Source: Zhongshania aliphaticivorans (GTDB lineage: Bacteria > Pseudomonadota > Gammaproteobacteria > Pseudomonadales > Spongiibacteraceae). Taken from it: 64,000 nt of DNA. The position numbers and the translations under genes were made by a program. Location: positions 141,441-205,440 of the forward strand of contig NZ_CACSIJ010000016.1 in assembly GCF_902705855.1 (NCBI RefSeq), written 5' to 3'. The notes under the pieces are model-generated. The model did no database searches. It saw nothing but the letters and a program-made list of their open reading frames with translations, and had not been told where the DNA came from. Every line of letters begins with the position of its first letter. Position 1 is the stretch's first letter. Positions 27,455 to 36,719 of the stretch are shown here, in pieces.

Positions 27455-28515
27455 GTCCGCTCCAATCCTTTTTCTACAGCCAACAAACTAGCTTCGAGCG
27501 CCTTAAGTGAATTTTTCTGCGTATAATGTGCAAGCCGTTTCTTACCATTAGACACGGTTTTATTAAGAGTAGATTCGTCTTCTATTGCGCTAAAAACCTC
27601 GCGCCAACTAGATTCATCATTCAACTTAACAAACAACGCAGCATCACCAAGTACTTCGCGGTGAATTTCAATATCTGAAGCAATAACAGGCCGACTGCAA
27701 GCCAATGCCTCAAGGGGCGGAATGCCGAAGCCCTCCCATTTCGACGGGTACACCAATGCTTTACACCCCTGGTAAAGTTGCAACAACTGCGCATCAGAAA
27801 CGTAGTTACGAAATTCAACACGATCGCTAATACCAAGTTGACCGATAATTTTTTCTAGCGCCTGACGATATTTACCACTGCAGGAAGTAACCACCAAACG
27901 ATACTTATCCTTCCACAAGGCGGCCATTTGCAATACCTCATCGACATTTTTATGGCTGTAACGAGCGCCCACCATCAACAGATACGGCGATTGCGTATCT
28001 ACACGCCCAGGCACAAACCGGCTAACATCTACCGCATTCGGCACGACATAAACTTTTTCAGGAGGAAAGCGATAGACACGAAGAATATCCCTGCGAGAGG
28101 TTTCTGAAACGGTGAAAACCGCCCGACACTTCTTAAGCAGGCGAGGCATTAAATACCTGAAAAAAATATACTGGGGCAGATGCTGCATAGGAAACCGCAA
28201 GCAGATCATATCGTGAATGGTAATAATTTGGTTTTCCTGGCCTGGCAAGCCGTGGTGAGTTGGAGAATAGACCAAAGCCTCACGATCAAACGTTAATTTT
28301 CTCATCCAGAGCTGACGCTTGATCGCCGCCAACTTACCACCGCCAATCCCAATAGATTCCGGGGACTGAATAACGGCATCAACTTCAACATTCGCGGGTG
28401 CCCTGCCAATAACGCTGACTTTAAACCTATTGGCAATCTCTGCACAATTTAATGAATAAACGCCAAGACCAGTTGGCTTATCACCAAGCATGGAAAGGTT
28501 GAGAATTACTTTCAT
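27451..28515 (-). CDS. Glycosyltransferase family 4
   Basis: The protein, about 354 residues, has a GT-B fold. The C-terminal half carries YLLMVGARYSHKNVDEVLQ and the donor-site motif YPSKWEGFGIPPLEALACSRPVI, where the glutamates of the EX7E motif lie. The N-terminal half has TGLGVYSLN. I use the ATG at 28515; the ATG at 28521 adds two residues and overlaps the wzy end. It is one of three or four transferases expected to build the repeat unit. Confidence 0.9.
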   Translation of the reverse strand: MKVILNLSMLGDKPTGLGVYSLNCAEIANRFKVSVIGRAPANVEVDAVIQSPESIGIGGGKLAAIKRQLWMRKLTFDREALVYSPTHHGLPGQENQIITIHDMICLRFPMQHLPQYIFFRYLMPRLLKKCRAVFTVSETSRRDILRVYRFPPEKVYVVPNAVDVSRFVPGRVDTQSPYLLMVGARYSHKNVDEVLQMAALWKDKYRLVVTSCSGKYRQALEKIIGQLGISDRVEFRNYVSDAQLLQLYQGCKALVYPSKWEGFGIPPLEALACSRPVIASDIEIHREVLGDAALFVKLNDESSWREVFSAIEDESTLNKTVSNGKKRLAHYTQKNSLKALEASLLAVEKGLERT

Positions 28516-29738
28516 CAACACTGCTCGCCATCTAGTTTGAGGTGGTGCTTCTTAGGAAAAAAAGCAGATAACAATGCTAAGGAATAAGGGATCAAAAATG
28601 CATTTATCAGCAAAGACTTTTGATGAATCAAAGAAGTATCTCGAAAAAACATGAATGACAATAACGCACAATGCATAGCAAAAAACGGTATATAAACCCT
28701 TCGACGGGCACCGATCTTTGCCAACAATCCAGAGAAAAAACCAAGAACGACAACAGAAAGCATCGATCCAACTACACCAAAATTCGACAATAAACTTATC
28801 AAAACATGAGTGCCACCAGCTGGACTCTCAATAATAAAATCACTACCAATTGAACTAAGGTACTCAGCTTTACCAGGCCAAATTATTGTCGGCACAAAAC
28901 CAACCAAAGAAGACAGCATCCTGCTCGGAGCTTCAAACGCATGAATAGCATTTGTCACAAGAAAATTTGCACCACCAATCCAATTCAAAACCGGCTCCCC
29001 GATAAATATATAAACTATTTTCTCAGTAGAAACAGTCGCTCCCGACCTTAAAACCCCAACTATTAGCATCAAAAAAACCGCAGAGAAGCCAGCAAGAAAA
29101 ATCTTTCTTAAACTTATGTGATTAAAAATTCTAAAATAGATTAGTAGCGCCAAAAAACCACACAAAACATACATTCTTCCCCCTAATCCCAACAACACTA
29201 CGGAATTAACGACCATAGGGATCCACTCAACAAGCAACAACTTCCGGCCACCGTTGTGATTAAATATCAACATAGTTGCCAGAGTAATGTTCAACCCCGA
29301 CAAAAAAGCCTTTACCGAATATTGTTCATTCCAATTACTCAGCATATATCCCGTAAACAGCTGCCCCCTTATTAAGAAATAACAATACAACTGAATCAAA
29401 AATAGCAATACGAAAAATAACGGGTGAATATTTTGCCAAGAATTATATTTTTCTCGACGCGCAAGCAGGGGAAATTTTATAGACAATAAAACACCAACAA
29501 GAAAAGCAAAAAAAAACCCTATTACTAATTGCCAGTATAATACCCAGTCGACCGAAAGAAGAAGCGACTGTACGTCCGAGTAGAGTGGGTACCCACTGCT
29601 TATATAAAACCTTGCCGCCGCCACAGGGATAACTAAATAATAAAGCCCACCACCAACAAAGCAAAAAATAACAAGCCAAAAGCAGCCCGCAACTGAACAA
29701 TCTGAGCTTACTGATTTTTTTCTTTTTAAAGATAGCAT
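28515..29738 (-). CDS. wzy: O-antigen/exopolysaccharide polymerase-like membrane protein (Wzy)
   Basis: The 407-residue protein has about eleven to twelve hydrophobic helices and a large central loop between about residues 220 and 300, as in Wzy polymerases. Sequence identity within Wzy proteins is low, so the call rests on topology and position among glycosyltransferases, flippase and WcaJ. No other polymerase candidate occurs in the locus. The region has a lower G+C content than flanking genes, usual for polymerase and flippase genes of polysaccharide loci. Confidence 0.7.
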   Translation of the reverse strand: MLSLKRKKSVSSDCSVAGCFWLVIFCFVGGGLYYLVIPVAAARFYISSGYPLYSDVQSLLLSVDWVLYWQLVIGFFFAFLVGVLLSIKFPLLARREKYNSWQNIHPLFFVLLFLIQLYCYFLIRGQLFTGYMLSNWNEQYSVKAFLSGLNITLATMLIFNHNGGRKLLLVEWIPMVVNSVVLLGLGGRMYVLCGFLALLIYFRIFNHISLRKIFLAGFSAVFLMLIVGVLRSGATVSTEKIVYIFIGEPVLNWIGGANFLVTNAIHAFEAPSRMLSSLVGFVPTIIWPGKAEYLSSIGSDFIIESPAGGTHVLISLLSNFGVVGSMLSVVVLGFFSGLLAKIGARRRVYIPFFAMHCALLSFMFFRDTSLIHQKSLLINAFLIPYSLALLSAFFPKKHHLKLDGEQC

Positions 29739-29748
29739 GACATGACCA

Positions 29749-30957
29749 TTAATTTTTTAGTGTTATCTTCCTAGAAAGAACGCTATTAACATCCCGCTCA
29801 GCCAAATCGCTGACCGAATCAAAAAACTCGACATGCGAGAGGAAGCCGTGAATATAACAATTAAGCTCCTCATCATTCATGCCTGCAAAGACAGCCCTTC
29901 CAAGACACTCAACCGGTTTACCCATTAACTTGGCTTGCAATCCCGCCGTTGAGTTGATGGTGTACACTTTTTCTGCCGCCAACATTAGCTCAAAGGTGTT
30001 ATTGCTGATCTCAAGCGCATCAAATTTAGCGATCACTTCACTGTAGCGCCGTTGCGCCCGCTTGTTCGGCTCAGCGGGGTGCTGCTTCACCACCAGAACC
30101 TGCCCCGGCTCCAAGCTCCCAGCGATATGCGCAATCGCCTCTTCGTTACCAATTTCGCTATTAAAGATTAACTGGCTATCGCTCTGCACCTGCAAAGGGA
30201 GGAAGACAAAACGTTCAGGCAGAGATTCGAGAACATGATTCTGAGGACGATAAAGTAAAGCATCAAGCTTGCGGACAGCTTTCGTCAGCAACGGATACAT
30301 TTCATACTTTGGCACGCCATTGACGACTTGCATAAAAGCGTCATAAAGAAAGGACCAATTAATTTGTCGAACACCTTTGGCTTGATGCACTTTATGGGAC
30401 TGTCGCTGACTGACAATATACCCCTGCTTCCATTGCTCAAACTCATCTGAAGTAAGCGGCGAAGGGTAATTTCGTAATGCACTGGGGTTACGCGCAATAG
30501 AACACTGCGCGTTTACCCCTTCCCCATCAATAATCATTCGTCCGGGAAAATTGGAATTTTCAAAATAGACCGTGCCTATATCCTGCTGTCTCGCAAACCG
30601 AGTCATGACTCGCTCGGGAAGAGCGCTGCCGTTCCAGATAAATACGGCTTGGCAAGAATACTCACGCCGCAACCCGTCAAGACAGTCATCCAGAGCACAC
30701 ACCAAGCGGCGAGCGGAACGAATATCACGATTTCCGACGCGATACTCCAAGCTATCTTTAATTAAGAGGTCGTCACCGAGCGCAAACGCCCGCACTGGGC
30801 GAGATAAACAGCGCAACAAAGGGTACTGCCGCGCAAGAGCTGGGCGATTACTGATAAGAACGAGCTCAAGGCCACACGCCGCCAATGCATCTCGGAAGCG
30901 CTCAAAGAATTGAACGCGGTCCAGATCAAATGCGTAGGCGAAAATTGCAGCTTTCAT
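29749..30957 (-). CDS. Capsule polysaccharide transferase-like protein (KpsC/KpsS type)
   Basis: The protein, about 402 residues, resembles the Capsule_synth family of KpsC/KpsS-like transferases. Features are VLVVKQHPAEPNKRAQRRY (about 287-305), the NNTFELMLAAEKVYTINSTAGLQAKLMGKPVECLG region (about 320-355) and FERFRDAL at the start. I place the start at 30957, where AAGGA lies 8 nt upstream, rather than at 30978. Homologues usually act in ABC-type capsule systems or as Kdo transferases; in this Wzx/Wzy locus its role is uncertain. An ops-like element lies 80 bp upstream. Confidence 0.72.
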   Translation of the reverse strand: MKAAIFAYAFDLDRVQFFERFRDALAACGLELVLISNRPALARQYPLLRCLSRPVRAFALGDDLLIKDSLEYRVGNRDIRSARRLVCALDDCLDGLRREYSCQAVFIWNGSALPERVMTRFARQQDIGTVYFENSNFPGRMIIDGEGVNAQCSIARNPSALRNYPSPLTSDEFEQWKQGYIVSQRQSHKVHQAKGVRQINWSFLYDAFMQVVNGVPKYEMYPLLTKAVRKLDALLYRPQNHVLESLPERFVFLPLQVQSDSQLIFNSEIGNEEAIAHIAGSLEPGQVLVVKQHPAEPNKRAQRRYSEVIAKFDALEISNNTFELMLAAEKVYTINSTAGLQAKLMGKPVECLGRAVFAGMNDEELNCYIHGFLSHVEFFDSVSDLAERDVNSVLSRKITLKN

Positions 30958-31038
30958 CGACATTTCCTTAAGTATCAAACTCTTTCACAGCTCAAATGGC
31001 GCATGAAACAGCACTATGCTTCTCACGACATTGATCAT

Positions 31039-31046
31039 CTACCGCC
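31039..31046 (-). promoter_or_regulatory. ops element (JUMPstart-like) in the leader of the transferase gene
   Basis: On the minus strand GGCGGTAG is followed by ATGAT and preceded at about 15 nt by GGTCAGCT, which resembles the JUMPstart arrangement used by RfaH-type antiterminators. It lies 80 bp before the start codon at 30957. The bases after GGCGGTAG deviate from the Escherichia coli consensus. Confidence 0.5.
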
Positions 31047-31166
31047 AAAAATAGCTGACCGAACGACCTCGACCTCTAAACAAACCCCAAAACAACGAAT
31101 CTAAAAACAATCTTTTTTGATAAAAAATAGTTTTTCATCGCCATCTTTTGGATGTCAAATCTACCC

Positions 31167-32564
31167 TTAATTTTGACGAAAATTAATCCGTTGGCGTAGC
31201 TCACCTACAGCACTTTTCAAAAGGGGCGCGTTCGCCCAAAAAGCTAGAATTAGCGCCACACTCGATACGAGAATGCCTGTCAAAATATTATTTACTAACA
31301 AAAGCAAACTTAATATTGCAAAAGAAGCCACTGCTGGCCCAATAGATCTTAAATTAATCTTCACTCGAAAGTATTTTCGTGTATGCAAACTTCGTATAAG
31401 CCATAAACTAAGTAAGCCTAAAAAAAATCCTATAGGCGCCGCCCATATCCCACAGTAAGGAACAGTCAACCATGTAGACATAACACTGATAAAAGTACCA
31501 ATTACTGCAGTGAATGATGCGCCCGTCGTTGTAAAGTTACCAGTATACCCAACAGAAAGAAATGTCGATAAATTGTTAAAAATAGCCCCCCAGAAAAACA
31601 GGTAACTAAGCCGCCAGGAGTTAAAGTACTCATGCGAGTAAAAAAACTGGTATAAAACAGCTGAAGCACAGAAACAAATTACGCAAAGCAGCAGCTGAAA
31701 ATTAATATAATTATTGTACACTTTAGAAAAATATTGATCCCGATCCGAGACATTCATATTTAAAAATGAGGACTCCTGCCAAGCAAGAAAGAAAACTTGC
31801 CCAAGCACTACCACTATCGTAGGGAAGGTCATTGCGATCGCAACAATAGCACTCTGATCCAACCCTAATTCGGCAGAGACAAACACTCTACTCGCCAAAA
31901 GAATAGCCCACCAATTCATAGCTGAAGGAACAAGTGGGGCTGAAAAAATGAGTAGAGGCCTTAGCAACCCGACTTGGAATACAGGCTTCGTAGCCAAACA
32001 TCCTGAACTCCGGAGAAAATAAGCACCAACGCAAAAATGAGCCGCCGCCGTAGCCAACAACAATCCCGAAACTTTTTCAGGAGCTGAATATAACGAAACC
32101 AAACTAAATGACAACACTAACAGGGCCAAAGCCACCCCCCCCACAGCATACTGGCCATTCTTACGATAGCCCCGAACAACCTCCGAAAAATAAGTATGAA
32201 AAACTTTTGAAATTAAGAATATCGAAGCTTCCAGCTTGTATGAAAATAGCTCGGTGGGGAAAAATACTAAAAAAAGCACAACCACAACAAACACAGAGAG
32301 CAGTGAAAATAGCGCACCAGTCCACACCACCTCTCCGCCTTTATAAGCAATCAAATTCCGATATATTGCGTCTACAATTTTTAGCGTAACTAATGGCTCC
32401 AACAACAAAACAAGCGTAAAAACAAGGTCGTATATACCTAAATCCTGCGGAGACAAAAATATTGCATATAAAGGGAGTAAGAAAAATTTTATAATTCGTG
32501 ATCCAACGTTACCTACCGCTAATATTAAGCTGTTTTTAATCAGACTCTTCTCGCGACTGCTCAT
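31167..32564 (-). CDS. wzx: Oligosaccharide flippase Wzx
   Basis: This membrane protein has 465 residues and about twelve to fourteen helices. The N-terminus KSLIKNSLILAVGNVGSRIIKFFLLPLYAIFLSP is typical of polysaccharide transporters of the Wzx (MOP) type, and an amphipathic central region and a C-terminal TGILVSSVALILAFW follow. It should move lipid-linked repeat units across the inner membrane for Wzy. It is intact, unlike the relic at 25261. A 443-bp gap separates it from wcaJ upstream. Confidence 0.85.
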   Translation of the reverse strand: MSSREKSLIKNSLILAVGNVGSRIIKFFLLPLYAIFLSPQDLGIYDLVFTLVLLLEPLVTLKIVDAIYRNLIAYKGGEVVWTGALFSLLSVFVVVVLFLVFFPTELFSYKLEASIFLISKVFHTYFSEVVRGYRKNGQYAVGGVALALLVLSFSLVSLYSAPEKVSGLLLATAAAHFCVGAYFLRSSGCLATKPVFQVGLLRPLLIFSAPLVPSAMNWWAILLASRVFVSAELGLDQSAIVAIAMTFPTIVVVLGQVFFLAWQESSFLNMNVSDRDQYFSKVYNNYINFQLLLCVICFCASAVLYQFFYSHEYFNSWRLSYLFFWGAIFNNLSTFLSVGYTGNFTTTGASFTAVIGTFISVMSTWLTVPYCGIWAAPIGFFLGLLSLWLIRSLHTRKYFRVKINLRSIGPAVASFAILSLLLLVNNILTGILVSSVALILAFWANAPLLKSAVGELRQRINFRQN

Positions 32565-33007
32565 ATACTCATTCCCTAAAGCTCACTTTATCAATCAACA
32601 AGCTACCTCCACCCATATCAACGCAAGCAAAACCAATTTGCCTCGCGGAGAAAGCAATTCAAAAAGCCTCCTCACCACGAAATCATGAAATAGCAAATCT
32701 TTCTAAACAATTTAAAAACGATGACCTACAGATGCTATGCGCAAAGTGGAGTGTTATAAACCCTAAAAAGGTTCAAACTATCATGAATAGAAGCTAGAAT
32801 TTAAAGTATACCGAATTCAGGGAATGGCTCCGTTCAAACTCGCGCCAAGCACACCTTCAAGAAATAGAAAACCTTAACCCCCAAAGCGGCAGCACCATGG
32901 CGCGCGAAAGACGTAGACATCTAATGACTAAAACGACTTCCACTAGAAAATAGCAGGGCCAAAAACGCACAATAAAGAAAGAAGCCTAGCCCAACCTAGC
33001 AGGAACA
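32565..33007. other. 443-bp intergenic region, AT-rich
   Basis: It lies between wcaJ and wzx, both on the minus strand. I find no convincing gene, ops site, repeat or intrinsic terminator here; a promoter for the wzx-to-manC unit may lie in it. Confidence 0.5.
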
Positions 33008-34447
33008 CTAATAAGCAGCTGAACCAAGAAACCCCTTCAAAACAGTTATAAAGACAATTTTTAAATCCATCCAAACAGACCAATTCCGAATATAAAACAA
33101 ATCAAACTCAACACGCTTTTCCATTTTTTCTAAGGTATCGGTCTCTCCCCGCCAACCATTCACTTGGGCCCAGCCAGTAATGCCCGGCTTAACTACGTGG
33201 CGCTGCATGTAACCGTCTATTTTGTCACGATAAAGTTCGTTATGTGCTACTGCATGGGGGCGCGGGCCAACAATGCTCATTGTGCCATGCAGTACATTGA
33301 TAAACTGGGGAAGCTCATCAAGGGAGGTTTTACGAAGAAGCACACCTAGCTTGGTTACACGTATATCGTTCTTTGTTGCCTGCACAATGACGTCGCCGTT
33401 GTCGCAGGTGGTCATGGAGCGGAATTTCCAGACCATGATTTCTTCGCCGTTAATGCCGTAGCGACGCTGCTTAAAAATAACGGGGCCTTTAGATGTTAAC
33501 TTAACCGCTGCCGCTATGAATAACATAGGCACTGCGACGACGCATAGAATAAGAGCACTCAGCACTATATCTTCTGTACGTTTAACGATGGCGTCGAAGG
33601 AGCCGAATGGCGATGTAGATATGCTAACTACTGGCAAGCCGTCAATTTGATGGCTACGCACATTCATCATCTTATAGGTGAATAGATCGGGCACTATGTG
33701 CACACTGCAGGTACTACTGGCGAGATACTCTACAAGCTCTTTGATGGTGTCTTCTTCTTGCATTGGCAGGGCAATGTAGACGTCATCTATATCGCCTTTT
33801 CGTGCTTGTGCTTTTAAGAGTTCTATATTGCCTAGGACTTGCAGGTTTTCGCCGTTTAGCGGTTTGCTGCCAGGGGTGATTCGATCATCATAAAAGCCGG
33901 CGATATCCATGCCCATCCATCGGCTTTGTAAAATGCTTGCCGCTAGGGTAATACCTGGCTCTTTTGCACCAACAATGACAATTTTACGGGTATTTATGCC
34001 GGTTCTTCGTATTTCTCTGAGGATGATTCTTGCCGATATACGGTAAAAACTGATGGTCGTGGGTACTGCTATTGACCACGCTACCATAACGCCGCCACCG
34101 TAAGATTCGTTTAGTTCAAATAAAAATACGACGGTTAGTAACGCTCCCAGCACAAGTAGCCATGTGAGGAATACGGTTTTTACTTCTTGGAATAGCGACT
34201 GGCCGCGCCAGGAAAAATACAGGCCATTTTTATAAGCAAGTACGTGGTAGCTCAGTGAGCTGAGGAAGGCAGCAATTTGATAACACACTTCCCAGCCGCT
34301 GCCCGCTAAGTGGACTGATAGTGCTAATAGACCCCAGATAAGAATTATATCTGTAAGTTGATGCATACCCGCAAGTATGGAGTGGTGTTGCTTGATAAAG
34401 CCGCTGGGCTGTATGGTCTTATTCAGATTGAACCGCTCGGCGCTCAC
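33008..34447 (-). CDS. wcaJ: Undecaprenyl-phosphate sugar phosphotransferase (WcaJ-like)
   Basis: This initiating enzyme links the first sugar phosphate, probably glucose-1-phosphate, to undecaprenyl phosphate. The 479-residue protein has four N-terminal helices, a Rossmann-like CoA-binding-type middle domain (KIVIVGAKEPG, about 150) and a C-terminal bacterial sugar transferase domain. The last has the helix DIVLSALILCVVAVPML, KFRSMTT, RKTSLDELPQF (catalytic Asp-Glu), VGPRPHA and KPGITGWAQV. It is transcribed divergently from wza across a long non-coding gap. Confidence 0.94.
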   Translation of the reverse strand: MSAERFNLNKTIQPSGFIKQHHSILAGMHQLTDIILIWGLLALSVHLAGSGWEVCYQIAAFLSSLSYHVLAYKNGLYFSWRGQSLFQEVKTVFLTWLLVLGALLTVVFLFELNESYGGGVMVAWSIAVPTTISFYRISARIILREIRRTGINTRKIVIVGAKEPGITLAASILQSRWMGMDIAGFYDDRITPGSKPLNGENLQVLGNIELLKAQARKGDIDDVYIALPMQEEDTIKELVEYLASSTCSVHIVPDLFTYKMMNVRSHQIDGLPVVSISTSPFGSFDAIVKRTEDIVLSALILCVVAVPMLFIAAAVKLTSKGPVIFKQRRYGINGEEIMVWKFRSMTTCDNGDVIVQATKNDIRVTKLGVLLRKTSLDELPQFINVLHGTMSIVGPRPHAVAHNELYRDKIDGYMQRHVVKPGITGWAQVNGWRGETDTLEKMEKRVEFDLFYIRNWSVWMDLKIVFITVLKGFLGSAAY

Positions 34448-35444
34448 CGCAGCTCCCTCGCATTAGTCATTATACGTTGAATGTTCTGGTAACAGGCTAT
34501 CCCTTTGAGCCTGCCCCTATTTACGTTGCTACCTATACATACTGCGGCAACCACCGTAAAAACCGCCTAATCTCAATCCTTGGAGCAGCCCTTTACGGCT
34601 TAATGGCTAATGTTAGTGTTACGCTGTCGTCGAGCCCGTTGGCACTGGGGCGATTTTGCGCCAATTATGTGCAGATTCCAAGGTCGGGGTCATGTGAAAA
34701 TGTGCTATTCGCGCTAAATCCAGCCATTCAACAGGCCAAGCCTTTTACCGTCTCGTAACTGTATGTATTTCTATTTTTCTGATGACCGACTTTATGTCTA
34801 CCTTGAGCTTATTAGTCCGTCGATGTGTGGCTTTGTTCCTGTGTGTCTTAGATTGGAGTGTTATTAATAGCGCACAACTTATGAGTCGACCAGCGTCGAG
34901 TAACTATTAAGTGGTTCTGCTTGTGCGGCATTAGGCATATATGCTGAGTGCCGAACTTAAATTACCACACCTACGTCATTGTGACGCATCGTCCTTGCGC
35001 CACACTCCGCTGTGACCAAATATCTGGTGAGTAACGCCCACATCTACTTAAGGCACTATTTTTACCTTAAGGTCGATGCTTATTGTTTGTAGAAGGCACT
35101 GGCAGACTTTCTGTCATTTACGCTGTCTACGTTTTGTGCTTTTCAAGCTGGCGATATTTTATGGTGTACTTGGCGATGCTGGCGCTTATGTTGCCCACAA
35201 AAAGAGCTCTGGTGTAGAGCAAGCAAGGTCGATATGATTGCGTCTTTGTGTCTATTGGGCTAACGCTAGTCATTCTAAATACCCTAAAGGATAGGGGAGT
35301 ATGCAATAGCAAGGATATCAAGTTTGCATAGCCGGCCTTATTCGCCTTACGTGTATTTAGCCCTTCATAGCACTATTGATTAACACCTTAGGATTACACA
35401 TACAATATAAGGTACCCAAACACCGCAGCAATGGACTTTTCTGC
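34448..35444. other. About 1 kb without genes between divergent wcaJ and wza
   Basis: Short frames exist on both strands but none has a ribosome-binding site or a recognisable product. The stretch presumably holds divergent promoters for the initiating transferase and the export genes. I see only a weak repeat, CTTAAGG at 35047 with CCTTAAGG about 14 bases further, and no ops element. Its length is unusual and it could be a decayed gene. Confidence 0.5.
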
Positions 35445-36581
35445 ATGAATATTTTTAAAGTAATGGCTTTCGCCGTTCTGATTGCGGGCATTTCGGCCTG
35501 TACAGTGGTGCCCGGTAGTCATATGAGCTCTTTGAAGTCGCGCTGGATTGACGACACCCCAGAAGCCTATGCATCCGCCATTATCGACGCTAGCTATATC
35601 CCTATTAATGCGACTGTATTGAGCCACTTAAATACGCCTGTACCGCAAAGTGCGTCCCCTAATTTAGAATTGCAACAGGCGCTTAGCAGTTACGAGTATC
35701 GGGTTGGCCCTGGCGATGTGTTAACAATTACGGTTTGGGAGCACCCAGAGCTGACTATTCCCGCCGGCTCATTTAGAACAGCCGCAGAAGGCGGTAATGA
35801 GGTAAAAGCTGACGGCACGGTGTTCTACCCATACGCCGGAAATTTTGCTGTGGCTGGGCTAACAACCTCTGAAATTAAAGAGTTGCTAGAAAATCGCTTG
35901 AGTGCTGTTATTAAAAAGCCACAGATCGATGTGCGGATTGCGTCTTTTAATAGCCAGAAGGTATACGTAACCGGCTCTATTTCTCAACCGGGTATTGTGC
36001 CTATCTCTTCTACTCCGTTAACGCTCGTTGATGCAATTGAACGTCTTGGCGGTCTCACTGGCTCTGCGTCTTGGGATACGATAACGCTTACGCGTAATGG
36101 CGTAGCGAGCCGCATTTCTTTACGCGCCCTGTATGAAGATGGCCGCTGGGCGGAGAACATGTTGCTACAAGACGGCGATTTAATTCATGTACCGCGCAAT
36201 GACGCCAGTAAAATTTTTGTGCTTGGCGAGGTTAATCGCCCACAAAGTCTGAGCATGTCTAGAAACGGTACAAGCTTGGCTGAGGCCTTGGCAGAAGCTA
36301 ACGGTATTGACGAGAACCGCGCTGACGGGCGTGGTGTTTATGTGTTGCGCAACACCGGCATAAGCAAAGATGAAAGCGGGCAATTGGTTTACCGAGCGAC
36401 TATTTATAATTTAAACGTGACATCTGCCGTGGGCTTTATGTTGGCAGACAAGTTCCCTCTTGAAGCCCGCGACGTGGTTTATGTGTCTCCGGCACCTATA
36501 ACGCGATGGAATCGTTTTTTAAGCCAGCTACTGCCATCTATTATTGCCACAGATACAATTGGGGATGTTGAAAACAATTAA
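35445..36581 (+). CDS. wza: Polysaccharide export outer membrane lipoprotein Wza
   Basis: The 378-residue lipoprotein has its lipobox GISAC at Cys19, as expected for the octameric Wza channel. A Poly_export domain follows (YRVGPGDVLTITVWEHPEL at about 95-115), with VKADGTVFYPYAGNFAVAG and two SLBB domains (VYVTGSISQPG, and KIFVLGEVNRPQ near 255). The length is almost that of E. coli Wza. I start at 35445 because the signal peptide begins there; the upstream ATG at 35376 would bury it. It is followed 138 bp later by wzc. Confidence 0.93.
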   Translation: MNIFKVMAFAVLIAGISACTVVPGSHMSSLKSRWIDDTPEAYASAIIDASYIPINATVLSHLNTPVPQSASPNLELQQALSSYEYRVGPGDVLTITVWEHPELTIPAGSFRTAAEGGNEVKADGTVFYPYAGNFAVAGLTTSEIKELLENRLSAVIKKPQIDVRIASFNSQKVYVTGSISQPGIVPISSTPLTLVDAIERLGGLTGSASWDTITLTRNGVASRISLRALYEDGRWAENMLLQDGDLIHVPRNDASKIFVLGEVNRPQSLSMSRNGTSLAEALAEANGIDENRADGRGVYVLRNTGISKDESGQLVYRATIYNLNVTSAVGFMLADKFPLEARDVVYVSPAPITRWNRFLSQLLPSIIATDTIGDVENN

Positions 36582-36719
36582 AGAGCGTAGTTTATAAATA
36601 CGCATGCATGTTTAACAATTAATCAGAGTTGCCTTAAGGGCTTTGCTTACAACGCACCCCAAAGTGCGCCTATTTTGTAACGACTTTAGATATTTACCTG
36701 ACTTTCGGTACTCGACCTT

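Noticed and set aside
34477-34758. 93-codon plus-strand frame between wcaJ and wza
   Set aside because: No Shine-Dalgarno, no recognisable family and codon use unlike neighbours.
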